Shown here piece after piece: positions 23,864-33,620 of a stretch of DNA of 64,000 nucleotides (its first letter is position 1; every line of letters starts with the position of its first letter). The stretch comes from Pteria penguin (taxonomy: Eukaryota > Mollusca > Bivalvia > Pterioida > Pteriidae): the NCBI GenBank assembly GCA_035048485.1, contig CM068593.1, positions 5,589,151 to 5,653,150 of the forward strand, given 5' to 3'. Below the pieces are notes generated by a model. It was given only the letters and a program-made list of their open reading frames with translations, did no database searches and was not told where the DNA came from. Made by a program: the position numbers and the translations under genes.

Positions 23864-23878
23864 CAGGGGAGGGGAGTA
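23864..23878 (+). other. Polypurine tract of the Gypsy element
   Basis: 'cacaggggaggggagta' runs directly into the LTR start TGTAAC at 23879. A G/A-rich primer for plus-strand synthesis is expected at exactly this place. Confidence 0.85.
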
Positions 23879-24153
23879 TGTAACCAAGTGTTCGATTGTT
23901 ATATTGCAGTTTACATAGCGCAATGCGGCACTCATGTTTTACTCTCACCTGTATACGTATTGTCTTGTTGCACGGTTCACTTGTCCATGTATACGTCACA
24001 TTGTCCATGTCTAAGTACGTATGGTGTATGTATGAGTTGTAATCAAAGGAATGACCAATCGGACGAATGCGCATGATTTTACTAAAAACTAACCCGGCTG
24101 TCGCCAAAACTCCATTATTCTAACTCTAGTTCTCCTTAGAGTAAGACGTAACA
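23879..24153 (+). repeat. 3' LTR of the Gypsy element
   Basis: Begins TGTAAC right after the PPT and ends near 'gacgtaaca' (24145-24153), giving TG...CA ends and a length of about 275 bp. The alternative end at 24146, where identity with the inverted arm stops, is possible. The 290 bp between the pol stop and the PPT is AT-rich and non-coding. Confidence 0.8.
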
Positions 24154-25550
24154 TTTATTTAAAACAATTATATTCTGTGACTGCAAAGTCTTTATGGAAT
24201 TATTATCCCGACGCCTGGTATGTCAAATTACTTTTATTTATACTCTATACAATATAAAATCTGTGATTTGTAATTTGACAATTTTGTAATTTGATATAAA
24301 TTTCAAATTTAAAGAGCTTTTTTCTCAGGTCATAAAATCTTTAAACTAGTGAAATGATACCAAAAAATGTCTTTTTTTCTGCACAATCGGTCTTTATTTA
24401 TGGATTGATCATAAATAATCTAATCTAATCACAACCCTTGATACATTGAAACACAGACTATCAACGGGCATCTGCTGATGACCTTCCTGACTTAGAAGAT
24501 GATGACATAGATGCTTTCTGGCATAAAATGCAATCTGTTACTGATCTACTTACTTTGATGTGTTGTCCAAAGTGGCAAAAAGTGTTCTAAAAGCTGCTAA
24601 ATGTGCCACAATGCACTATAATGTTGAGATGAATGACTATCCTTGGCTGTATAATTTTCTGTTCATGCGACATCACATAAAAATGTTGCGAATTGGTGTC
24701 ACACGCTATGACCCTCTTTTTCATTTCCCAAAGAGGGTGATTGACCCTTTTTTGTGTGAAAAAGGTTGGCACCTACATGAAATAGTAGTCACTCTCACCC
24801 TACTGCAGATCAGCCAATCACACGTCATGTTAATAACCATTCTTTGACCTATAAAAGACCATAGACCATAGTTTTTTTATCCCCTCACAACAGTGTTGAA
24901 AGGGGGATTATTGTAATGGTACTGTACGTGCATGGGTGCAGGTGTCTGAAATAAAACCTCATAGGCACCCTAGACGTCACAGTTTTGGCCCCAATGTGAT
25001 GATACTTCACTTTTAAGTTAGATATAATGAGAGAAAGATCCCTATTGATTTTGGGGTTAAAAGGTCAAAGGTTAAGGTCACTATAGGTCATCACAGAAAA
25101 CCATGTACCGGTAAACACTCTAGAAGTCACAGTTTTGGCTCTAATGGATTCATACTTCACATATGGCTTAAGGAACATCTCTTTTTACTTTTGCATACAT
25201 CAAACTCAGAATATCTATCAATACATATCTTGACCCCTAAGACCTCACTCTTTTACTTTTTAGTAATTATTGCCTGAAATCCATGATTTTCCATTAACAA
25301 GGGCAACATTAACATAGCATAACACGTTGATCATATATTATTTCAAACGCAACAAATATCTAAATGTACATATCTTAAAAAGATTTAATCAATTAAATGC
25401 ACTGTGACCTTGACCTTGGAGGGATGACATTCGTCAACGTCATGTCACAACATTGAGATATGGGCAACAGATCTGTGAGATATTATTCAAATCGATGAAG
25501 GCTGTAAAATGTTATGGCCCAGACAAGTTTTACCCATCTAATATACTGCG
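24154..25550. other. Stretch between Gypsy element and Helentron Rep; dispersed repeat pieces
   Basis: From about 24880 to 25480 there are repeated words 'cacagttttggc', 'gatacttcac' and 'tgaccttgaccttgg' typical of dispersed, non-coding repeats in this window. At 24475-24530 a short plus-strand frame reads 'ASADDLPDLEDDDIDAFWHK', which might be a scrap of a mobile-element protein, but nothing else supports it. Otherwise nothing recognised. Confidence 0.4.
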
Positions 25551-25726
25551 AAGGAACACAAACACTCTGTATTGCAAATTTTCGGCCTCATAACCTTTAT
25601 CAAGCCATTTTTCAGATGACAAATACAAAGCTATGTAAAATCCATGTTAACGTTTCCAAGATACATAAGCTTCTCATAAGCTTCTTTTTGAGAAGCAATT
25701 TGCAATACAGAGTGCTTGTGTTCCTT
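25551..25726. repeat. Foldback element, 30 bp arms
   Basis: 'aaggaacacaaacactctgt' plus 'attgcaaatt' (25551-25580) pairs with 25697-25726 with one mismatch. An inner 'ataagcttct' hairpin (about 25670-25690) sits near the right arm. Non-coding. Confidence 0.8.
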
Positions 25727-26077
25727 TACTTTTTGTGTACCGGACTTCCCTTTGGAGGACTTCTTCGAATCTTTAATATATTGTGACCTTAACTTTGGAG
25801 GTATAACCTTGGCTCAAGGTCATGGCATACTGTCTTTCCATAATGAACATTTCTACCAACTATATAGTTAATCCAAGAGGGTATATAGAAACTATGCACT
25901 AGACAAAGTGTAATCTTGATTTGAGTAAAAAATCTGGGATTTTTCTTCCAAATTCAAACTTTTGCCCTCAAATTTATAAAATATGATAAATAGAGCATGA
26001 AAACTTCCTCAAACACCAAAATTCAACGTTTCTATCAGAAAAACAACAAAAACTTTGTTTTCAAAGTGGGGCAAAAT

Positions 26078-26566
26078 TTAGCCTCTACTGACCCTAGTCC
26101 TTTCTGCTGGTGAATGTTTAACAAACACTTTATGGTGGCCACTTGGAATACTTGAACACATGGCAAATATGTATTCTTTGTAAGACATCTTAAGCTTCTC
26201 AATGACTGCAAAAAAGTTCAAGTTACATTTCTCCAGTTTCATTTTTTCGAGTTCTGTCATTATTACCTGATAGTTTTTCTGTGCCTTTGGCTTCTGATTA
26301 TCATTTTCATCCAGGCCTTTCAAAACATCAGTTTTATCAAGAGGTGTGAGAGGAAAACCATATCTACATACAGCCTGACATATCTTCCAACAAATCTGAG
26401 CATGACGATGCATTTGGTAATTTACCAGGTTAGCTATCTCTTCATTTCTTTGACAAATGACATATCTGTTGATGAATACAGCAATTTGATCCACAGTATT
26501 TTTAGCAATGTTAGGAGCATCTTCAATCCATGTCAACAAGTGAATATGAGAAGAACCCTTTGGAAT
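26078..26566 (-). pseudogene. Helentron Rep, HUH nuclease segment (truncated)
   Basis: The minus strand reads 'IPKGSSHIHLLTWIEDAPN', with the metal-binding HUH motif HIH at 26540-26548, then 'HRHAQICWKICQAVCRYG' and 'FPLTPLD', and ends 'KVFVKHSPAERTRVSRG'. This order is diagnostic of the rolling-circle Rep domain of Helitrons. Coding stops near 26078, before the segment that would carry the catalytic tyrosines, and unrelated sequence follows. The nuclease is therefore incomplete. A stop lies just upstream of 'IPKGSS'. Confidence 0.88.
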
Positions 26567-26640
26567 TCAACACAGTAGAAAAGATCTTTTAATTTACCAA
26601 TTGGGTGTGTCTAGCCTTTCAATACCTTTGAAAGAAATGT

Positions 26641-26958
26641 TTAAACCTTGTAATCAAAATACACTGCACAAGTGACAGAATCAGACTGAATAAGCTTGAA
26701 TTTTTCTTGCCATATAAAATTTGCTAATTCAGCATCATTTAACTTTTTCTGAAGTACTAGTCTTGCAAGGATGCGCAACAAGGCAGTACATTTTGTTTCT
26801 ACTGCAAAAAAAGAACAAAACCATGCATGGATACCAAGTTGCTTTACTGAAATATCTTTCTTAGCTTGTTCCCAGTATGGTAGAAATCCACGCAGAGTCT
26901 GTAACGCCCTGTAGCCTTCATCATGTCCTACAATTTTGTCAACATTATCTGTACACAA
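26641..26958 (-). pseudogene. Helentron Rep N-terminal region (Helitron_like_N type)
   Basis: Contains 'TLRGFLPYWEQAKKD', 'KQLGIHAWFCSFFAVET' and 'FKLIQSDSVTCAVYF'. These match the 'RGSP.YWe...kDl.amirqLG.pTwF.sfSaaEt' and 'lI..DPVtcaryF' blocks that precede HUH in Helitron proteins. It lies in the right order and strand relative to the HUH segment, from which only about 75 bp and one stop separate it. Confidence 0.88.
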
Positions 26959-26982
26959 AAACTCCCAAGCTGTAAATTTTTT

Positions 26983-27441
26983 CTAGTTTTCAATTTGCAC
27001 TTGCGTATTGACTATTGCCAGTGAGACCTTATCAATTAGTTCTTTTATTTGTAACTTCTTCAACTTAAAAAATATATTACAAACATTGGCAGCCACTTGC
27101 CAATCTTTATGCCTTAATTCCCACTTACATATTGTACTGTGCTGTAAAGGAACCTCTCTATCTTTATTAGTTTTTCTTACCTGGCCACAGTATATCTTTG
27201 GAAATGCAAAGAATTCTGCTTTTTTATCTTGAAACATTCCAAGACGTACATCACCTTCTGCAGGTGCAACTGTTATGACACGATTGAACTCTCTGAAATC
27301 TGCAGCTGGCATAACAGTGTCCATATTACCTGCAGGTTGCCAAGATTCATCATCTTCAGTCCATCCGTCTGTCTCAGGATGCAAGTTTTCATTCTTAGCT
27401 ATCTCTGAATTGGTTTGCTCTGCTTCATTATTCAAAATCAC
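26983..27441 (-). pseudogene. Helentron region before Rep
   Basis: Reads 'RVITVAPAEGDVRLGMFQDK' then 'KAEFFAFPKIYCGQ', 'STICKWELRHKDWQVAANV' and 'NIFFKLKKLQIKELIDKV'. This block is strongly conserved between the DUF6570-like domain and Rep in animal Helitrons/Helentrons, with no known catalytic function. The 152-codon frame is uninterrupted, the longest intact piece of the element apart from the N-terminus. Confidence 0.85.
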
Positions 27442-27612
27442 ATCAGTTTCTAAGCATATGGTGGGTGACCAAACTTCATTGAGTGTTAAGCCTTCATTTC
27501 ATTTTGAAATGATGTACTATTGCTGACTAACCATTTGGTAGCTTCAATGACCGTGAATGGCAGAATTTGCTCATACAATACTGTACAGAACTTTTAAATG
27601 ATCTGCTCCCTG

Positions 27613-27960
27613 TCAGTTTGAATGGTATGGTTTCAGTCTCGTACAAAGCTCTAGGAAGTACCTTAATGGTATTGTTGATATCTGAGGGTACGTTGACAAC
27701 ACTGCCAAGAATACAGAGAGATCTTTCAACTTTGATGGAATTTCTGGGAAAGTAACGTCATTGTCTACTGAACTGGGAGGTATCTTCTTTTGCTTAAAAT
27801 GTGTAATACAATAATTGCATAGCCATTCTTTATCATTAATGCTTTTCATACCACTTAAGCATTTTTGAGGCAGGTTTTGAGAAAGAAATAAACATAATAA
27901 CTGAGAAACAGAATGTCTGAAAAACAACTGACAACAACTTGTACATACTCATTCAAGACC
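27613..27960 (-). pseudogene. Helentron DUF6570-like region
   Basis: Reads 'YVCTSCCQLFFRHSV' (after one frame change from the preceding 'FHSSVQSGLE'), 'EWLCNYCITHFKQKKIP' and 'VTFPEIPSKLKDLSVF'. The cysteine pairs and the 'P.N....P..L..L' pattern match the conserved cysteine-rich domain upstream of Helitron Rep. After 'DLSVF' similarity fades ('LAVLSTYPQIST'), a local frame change. Confidence 0.78.
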
Positions 27961-28379
27961 ACTCTGAACTGAAGAATGGAAATCTGACACAACAGATGTA
28001 CGACCATCACATTTACTCTTATTTAGTTTAGACCTCCTAGCATTTTCTTGTTTAGATGCATCGTGATTTTTTCTCATTTTTGAAAGTTGATTTGACGTTT
28101 GGACATTTAATTTGGGACTGACTCTAGAAACGGCAAATCTATGAGTGAGAATGGGGTTTATGGAGCAACTGATGTACATGATGAAACCCGAGTTGCAAAA
28201 CTGGAAGTACTTGCAGTAGCAGACTCCACATATTCTACATGTGTGAAATCTTGTGGAATCTTACATACAATACAAGTATGTTGTTTGTGTTCTCTTTGGT
28301 ACTGGTACCTTTCAATAGTACATGTATCTGACTGAACTTTCTTAGTAAGCAGAGTATGTAGATCAAATTGTTGATCCAC
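27949..28379 (-). pseudogene. Helentron linker between N-terminal domain and DUF6570-like region
   Basis: Two overlapping minus-strand frames give a basic, Ser/Lys/Asn-rich stretch ('NARRSKLNKSKCDGR', ending 'FHSSVQSGLE') and an upstream piece with one C-x2-C pair ('HTCIVCKIPQDF'). Low-complexity basic linkers ending in 'F.s.iq.GPe.vC' precede the DUF6570-like domain in related elements, which is the basis for joining it here. Confidence 0.6.
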
Positions 28380-28436
28380 AGCATCTATCCACTGAAAGAG
28401 ACTTCACCAAGTCACATATGTAGGAGCACAGTTGTG

Positions 28437-29072
28437 TTAATCTTTCTTTATAGAATAAAACGCATTTCCAATTTTCAACACAAAAACAACTAAGTAATCT
28501 TCAAGTTTAAGAATCGCTGATGCATTTCCTTTGCAAACAAACAGTAATTGCCTTGTAGAAACAAAAGTCATAGACAATGCAGTTTCAAAATTCACAATTG
28601 GGTACTCTCCAATGAAACCTTTACAAATATTTCCAGGGTAAGTTTTTCTTACTTTCAATGTAAAAATAGGTCCTTTGAGCTTTACAGTGTCTGGAAGATC
28701 AATAGGAAGTAAATATTGGATGTTACCTCCAATCATAGGCACAAACGAAACAATATTTTTGTAAATGTAATCTTCGATGTGTAATATTTGTGTAAGTGTT
28801 TCTGTTGTCCAGATACATGATACATTATTACTCACTTCAGCATACAACAGAAATGCCATAGAGCATGGGACACATTGCCGACCACAAGAAATACCATCAA
28901 AAATTTCAGACCCTTGATGATGTAAACCTAAGGCAGGCAAAGTCAAACCTTTGAACGATGGACCTAGATTAACTTCAGTATCTCCAGCAAAAATTAATAG
29001 GAATAGGGAGAGAACAATGCCACAGTAGGAATAATATGGTCGTACTGACACCTTAAAGTATGAGATGTACAC
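28437..29072 (-). pseudogene. Helentron N-terminal domain (cysteine-protease-like) with 2A-like leader
   Basis: A 211-codon uninterrupted minus-strand frame. The N-terminus is hydrophobic ('IVLSLFLLIFAGDTEVNLGP'), and from residue ~60 it reads 'ISCGRQCVPCSMAFLLY', 'ILHIEDYIYKNIV' and 'FIGEYPIVNFETALSMTF'. A Gly-x-Gln-Cys followed by a hydrophobic helix, with a later 'G.fig.yPi..FE.AL', fits the OTU-like or related cysteine peptidase domains found at the N-terminus of some Helentron proteins. I see the pattern but cannot confirm the His/Asp partners. It is upstream of, and co-oriented with, the Rep pieces. Confidence 0.6.
28960..28988 (-). other. 2A-like ribosome-skipping motif (degenerate)
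   Basis: 'AGDTEVNLGP' follows a hydrophobic leader at the N-terminus of the Helentron frame. The canonical end is D-V/I-E-x-N-P-G-P. Here G-D-T-E-V-N-L-G-P keeps D, E, N, G, P but has L for the essential P before G. The arrangement (leader, motif near residue 36, then domain) is the same as 2A peptides known in some animal retrotransposons. Activity is doubtful because of the P to L change. Confidence 0.5.
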
Positions 29073-29233
29073 TTTGCACCAAAATCAAAGTTGTTAAAGT
29101 TCCTTATGTTCTCTTTATTAAACAAAGCCAAATCTCTGAAGAAACAATTAAATCTCATCATCCAAACTTCTACTAGAGTCATTCACATTTTTCTTTTTTT
29201 TTACAAGTAAATTTTTATATTTCCTTTTCTGAG

Positions 29234-29860
29234 AATCAACTCTTGATATGCATCAACTAATAAACATAAACTTCTGATATGTATTAACTTGGTATGTATC
29301 AACAAATGAACTACTGATATGTATCAACTCTTGATATTATGTATCAACTCTTGATATTATGTATCAACACTTGGTATATACCAACTCTTGATATTTATCA
29401 ACTCTTGACATATATCAACACTTGGTATATACCAACTCTTGATACTTATCTTGATATGTACATGTACCAACACTTGAATGTATCAACTCTTGATATGTAT
29501 CAACATTTGGTATGTATCAACTCTTGATATTTATCAACTATTGATATATATCAACACTTGGTATGTATCAGCTCTTGATATTTATCAACTATTGATATGC
29601 ATCAACACTTGGTATGTATCAACTCTTGATATTTATCAACTCTTGATATGTATCAATTTTTGGTACGTATCAACTCTTGATATGTATCAATTTTTGGTAC
29701 GTATCAACTCTTAATATTTATCAATTCCTGCTATGTATCAACACTTGATATGTATCAATGCTTGGTATGTATCAACAATTGCTATGTATCTACTATTGAT
29801 AATAATGCCTCAACACTTGGTATGCATCAACTGTTGATATATATCAATACTTGGTTTTTT
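29234..29860. repeat. Satellite of self-complementary ~18-20 bp units
   Basis: About 30 head-to-tail units alternate 'tatcaactcttgatatgta' and 'tatcaacacttggtatgta'. The core 'ttgatatgtatcaa' is itself an inverted repeat, so any neighbouring half-units can pair. Plus-strand ORFs through it ('MYQLLICINTWYVSTLDIY' type) arise because the unit lacks stops in some frames and are not genes. Confidence 0.92.
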
Positions 29861-30084
29861 CCACTTGACCATCTGTCAAAAACTGATGATTAATAACTGG
29901 TATATACCATCTTTTGATTCAGTCTAGAAATTCTTGGTTCAACTCCTGAGTTTGAGCTATGAAGATCTATGTACAAATCTCTATACAGTAGAGTACAATT
30001 ATAAGTATAAAATATACATGTACAACTAAGTTGTCAACTATAATGTTCAATGATAGTAAATGTTCAATGATAGAAAATCGCACA

Positions 30085-31010
30085 ATAAAACAAGCTGTGT
30101 TTGTGAAACACTAATGCCCCTGGCGGCACCAAAGTCCAATAAGCTATTTTTAGCATTAAGTTCATTATCAAATTTTGATTTTGGAAGGGAACCAAAATGA
30201 CAAGACTTCTCTACTCATCCATCTAGATCATTTCAATGCATTCTGTTTGTCTCTGTGTACAGCCAGTATGAAGAAGAAGATTGTCAAAGGAGGGTACTCT
30301 TTTGTGACTTACTTTTGACTGTGGTGGCGCCACTTAAAAAGAGATTTGGACGAAAACGACAGAATTTGTATGTAATCATAAGTGATTTATTTCAACCAAG
30401 AATTATTAAAATCCCTCGAACAGTTTTGCAGAAGAAGTTGAAAATGTGAAAAATTGCCAATCCCCCTTTTTTTTTTGGAAGTCTTAAAAAATTCATAAAA
30501 AATCCAAAAATTGAGATATCGACAAAATTCTTTCACAATAATATTCCTTACCATAATTATGATCAAAATAGTCCATAAGAAATCATCATTAAAATTAATT
30601 GAAAAACATTACACTTTTCTGCATTGAAATTACCAAGTCCAAAATAATGTCGCAAAAACATCAAAAATTTGATTTCGAACAGAACCAATAATCACTACAC
30701 TTCTTCACACATCCCTCTAGATCATTCCTATACATTTGGTTTGTTTCTGTATGCCCCCGGTCTGAAGAAGTAGTTTGTTAAAGAAGGGTACCCTTTGTGA
30801 CCTACTTTTGCCTGTGGTGGCGCCACCGGTTTACGGATCTGCACAAAAAACAAAAACACTTGTAGGGGATCATGAATACTTCATGCATACCAAGTTTCAT
30901 CAAATTATGTTCAATTATTCTGAAAGAGAAGTCGAAAATGTGAAAAGTTGACGACCGATGGATGGACGGAGGACTACGATTGATCACAAAATCTCACTTG
31001 AGTATAGAGG
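30085..31010 (+). repeat. Dispersed repeat, related to the copy A/B family
   Basis: Starts 'acaagctgtgtttgtgaaac' 'actaatgcccc' and ends with 'gaccgatggatggacggagg' 'actacgattgatcacaaaat'. The middle (30475-30560) is nearly identical to 10865-10960 of copy B ('gacaaaattctttcacaata', 'ccataattatgatcaaaata'), and two sub-copies of 'gtggtggcgccac' mark an internal duplication (about 30320 and 30815). It abuts the TIR element at 31011. Confidence 0.65.
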
Positions 31011-31593
31011 CAGGGCTTGAAATTCCTGCTCGCCCGTTCGCCAATGGCAAGTGAAAATGCCCCCGGACGAGTAGTTTTCTGTCTGAAATCGCCCGTTTGG
31101 CGAGTTGTTTGGAATGAAGTATTTTTCAAAATCTTGATCACTTCAGTGTTTGATTTTATAAAGCATAAGTTTCATTGTGATCGGCATCGTAAAAACTTCG
31201 ACAAAGCTGAGATGAGCTTATGCTGTACCCCCAGCGTACCAAACTTGGATCACTTGGTCATCTTAGGATGTTGAGTTGAATGTATGCATTGGATGCTGCA
31301 TCTGACCTACTTGATCTTTGACCTTTTCATTTCTGTCCATGTATGATTAACTTTTTTGGGATAACTCAGTTGTGAACATACTAAGTGCTTTAGCTACCAA
31401 ACTTGCACCAATGGTTCATTGGGGATGCCAGTATGAGTGCATGCTTCGGATGCTACATCTGACCTAGATTTTCTGCTTGAGTGATTTGGTCATCCTTTTT
31501 GAGGTATCACAGTTCTGGATAAACTATAAGTGGTACAAATACCAAACTTACATTAGTGGTGCATCTTCGTTATCTTTGATTACACTATGTTTT

Positions 31594-31631
<38 letters not shown>

Positions 31632-31736
31632 ACCTTTGAAAATTATGGGCTCCTTGATTTTGTTACAGGCTCCTTAAATTTGCAATTTAGAAGCCCATAT
31701 GGCTCCTTAAAAAATTTCTCTGAATTTCAAGCCCTG
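31011..31736. mobile_element. Non-autonomous TIR element, perfect 15 bp TIRs
   Basis: 'cagggcttgaaattc' (31011-31025) and its exact complement (31722-31736) bound the 726 bp element, flanked by the direct repeat 'agagg' (31006-31010 and 31737-31741). The interior holds 'cgcccgttcgccaatgg' and 'ggctcctta' repeats and a 30+ bp A-tract (about 31600-31630). No transposase frame. The 5 bp duplication is suggestive only, and the superfamily is not assigned. Confidence 0.82.
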
Positions 31737-31821
31737 AGAGGGGTGATTTAAAGGAGAGGAGGATGGTGCCATAGGGAAGGATGTTGTCAATGTGATGGAA
31801 GGTAGTGTCCATGCACAGGAT

Positions 31822-31878
31822 CAGAGACATAGACTACTTTCAAAGTAGTCTATGTCTTGAAAGTAGTCTATGTCTCTG
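31822..31878. repeat. Perfect 22 bp hairpin with 13 bp loop
   Basis: 31822-31843 ('cagagacatagactactttc' 'aa') is the exact reverse complement of 31857-31878. The loop repeats part of the right arm ('agtagtctatgtc'), as expected of a template-switch event. No transcription unit is evident around it. Confidence 0.88.
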
Positions 31879-32159
31879 ACAGGATGATGGTGGCAGACAA
31901 GATGTTGTCACTACATTGTGGAGAATGGTGGTGTCAAGGGGAGAATAGGGTTATAAGAGGGGAGGATAGGGGCGTCAATGTGGAGGATGATGTAGTAAAG
32001 GGTAACAAAGAAAGGGAAGAAGAAAAATAGTCAAAATTTAAGTTCAAGACAAATTACTTTAGAATATGAAACTGAATATGAAAATTTGTAATTCTATGAA
32101 ATTTAAATGCAGTTCTATTATTATGTTTTTGTTCAACTGTCAAAATACCACATTTTCTT

Positions 32160-32430
32160 TTCAAATCCTAATATCACAAGAAAATTATTCGGACTGATAA
32201 AAGCTTGTTTGGTCTGATAAAATTCACAAAATTATCAGCCGAATGTCTGACACTTTTTGGAAGTTTTCAAGAAGTCTGGAGTACGCATGTCAAATATGAA
32301 ATCTCTATCCATCTTGGTTCAAAAGTTATAGCCAAGGTTAAAGTTGACAACAGACACACAAACAAACAAACAGACGAACAGGGAGGACAAAAACTATATG
32401 CCCCCTATCTATCGATCCGGGGGCATAAAA
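32160..32430 (+). repeat. Dispersed repeat with 'tatgccccc...gggggcata' end
   Basis: A stretch ending in 'cagacacacaaacaaacaaa', 'cagacgaacagggagg' and the hairpin 'tatgccccctatctatcgat' 'ccgggggcata' (about 32398-32427). The final hairpin resembles that at 2183-2210 but the body differs. Non-coding. Confidence 0.55.
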
Positions 32431-33138
32431 AAAAACAATGCCTCTACAGCAACATCTAAACAATACAACAATAATGATTGACAAGGCACTTACTCTTCTT
32501 TCGTTGATTCTTTTTCAATCCATCTTACTTCTATTTTCCTGTCTCTTCTTTTAATCCAATTTATCATTCGATTTGAAACCACACTAGTCTGTTTACAATA
32601 TATGTCCAACTCGACTTCAATCAGTTTGCAACTTCGTAATTTCGAACTATGTTATAAACATTGTTGGCAACGGTTTACTCATGATTTCTTTTATCAAATG
32701 CCATGTTATTTTAATTTTCAAACATTTCTTCTGACTTGAGACGAGATATTTGTAAACACTGTTCTTTTGACAGCTTCATCTTGTTTGGTCTGACAATCAA
32801 AGAGGCTATGAAGTAATAAAAATTCATCGGCGTTTATAAGTTCAGACACTCGCTTTGTACTTAAAGTTGATTCATACTGTTTAAGAATTCAAAGAATAAT
32901 ACTCTTAATTTTGCACTGCACTTTTTAAATTGTTAATTCATACTGTCAAAACTTGATGTGCTAAATATTTTCATTGAATGTAACGTCAAAACAACAAGGG
33001 ATTGTGAAAACTACATTATGGCCCATGTCTGAACAAGGAGTGGAAGGTTTCATCCTAGTTTATTCGGAACTTTTCACCATTTACTAGTTTGAGTGAGAAA
33101 AGGGCGAGGTTCCAAATGTCCTGGTCTCTACAGAAACA
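32431..33138. other. Intergenic stretch with nothing recognised
   Basis: AT-rich; no ORF or repeat I can support. If 33139-33516 is a real exon, its upstream region would lie here. Confidence 0.4.
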
Positions 33139-33620
33139 ATGGATCGCCTTGATAAAGGAGCAACCCTAAACTCTGGAAAACACATTCTCCCAAACAGACA
33201 GACAACAGAACATATCCTGTCTTACGATTGGCATATAAAAATTTTTCCTTATCATTACATCATAATATACAACGTTCAATTTGGGGTTCATATCGTACAG
33301 GTAAGCATACCTACTATGATGGATGAGTTTAATTCCTCTGATCCTGATGTACAAGTCATGCCAGGAGTAGTCACAGAACGAGCAGATGATGTGACAGGCA
33401 TATTATACTTAGCAGAAGAAATCCCTGGTGTCTTGCATCGAGCAGAACCAGTCCCTGGAGTCTTACACCTAACCAATGATGTCCAAGATGCTTTTAACTT
33501 TGTTGAGGACGTTTGAGAAAATTTAGAAATAAATGATGAGGTTGCAGGTGTTTTTGACCAATTAGATGAAGAGTCTGTCTCCTTCATTGGTTTTTGCATT
33601 GTGAATCTCTCAATTGGTTC
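33139..33620 (+). CDS. Hypothetical ORF with degenerate decapeptide repeats
   Basis: 125 codons from ATG (33139) to TGA (33514-33516), and a second open stretch of about 39 codons follows in the same frame. From about residue 70 the protein repeats a 10-residue pattern: 'VTGILYLAEE', 'IPGVLHRAEP', 'VPGVLHLTND', 'VQDAFNFVED', then, past the stop, 'VAGVFDQLDE'. At DNA level the unit is about 30 bp. A donor-like 'cag|gtaagc' at 33298-33306 means part of the ORF could be intronic. No homology recognised. The in-frame stop between repeats argues for decay or for a wrong gene model. Confidence 0.3.

Larger units (their letters stand above)
19854..24153 (+). mobile_element. Palindromic Ty3/Gypsy LTR retrotransposon
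   Basis: The element carries RT (thumb only), RNase H and integrase on the plus strand (20913-23575) and a 3' PPT and LTR (23864-24153). In place of a 5' LTR, gag, protease and the RT fingers/palm it has an inverted copy of its own 3' end. 19854-20882 is the reverse complement of 23118-24146: both arms are 1029 bp and differ at only about 7 sites that I noticed. A further 32 bp hairpin sits at the inner junction. No primer-binding site or gag is present. Such a structure cannot encode full-length transcription from a normal 5' LTR. Confidence 0.9.

Noticed and set aside
23817..24107. 96-codon ORF in the Gypsy LTR, and its mirror at 19893-20183
   Set aside because: It lies antisense across the LTR and PPT. 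It appears twice only because the LTR is present twice in inverted orientation.
24560..24847. 95-codon plus-strand ORF
   Set aside because: No recognisable domain, overlaps a minus-strand ORF of similar length, no splice or promoter support.
29339..29714. Repetitive ORFs rich in Tyr, Leu, Ile
   Set aside because: Translation of the palindromic satellite; no start context, no codon bias, no homology.
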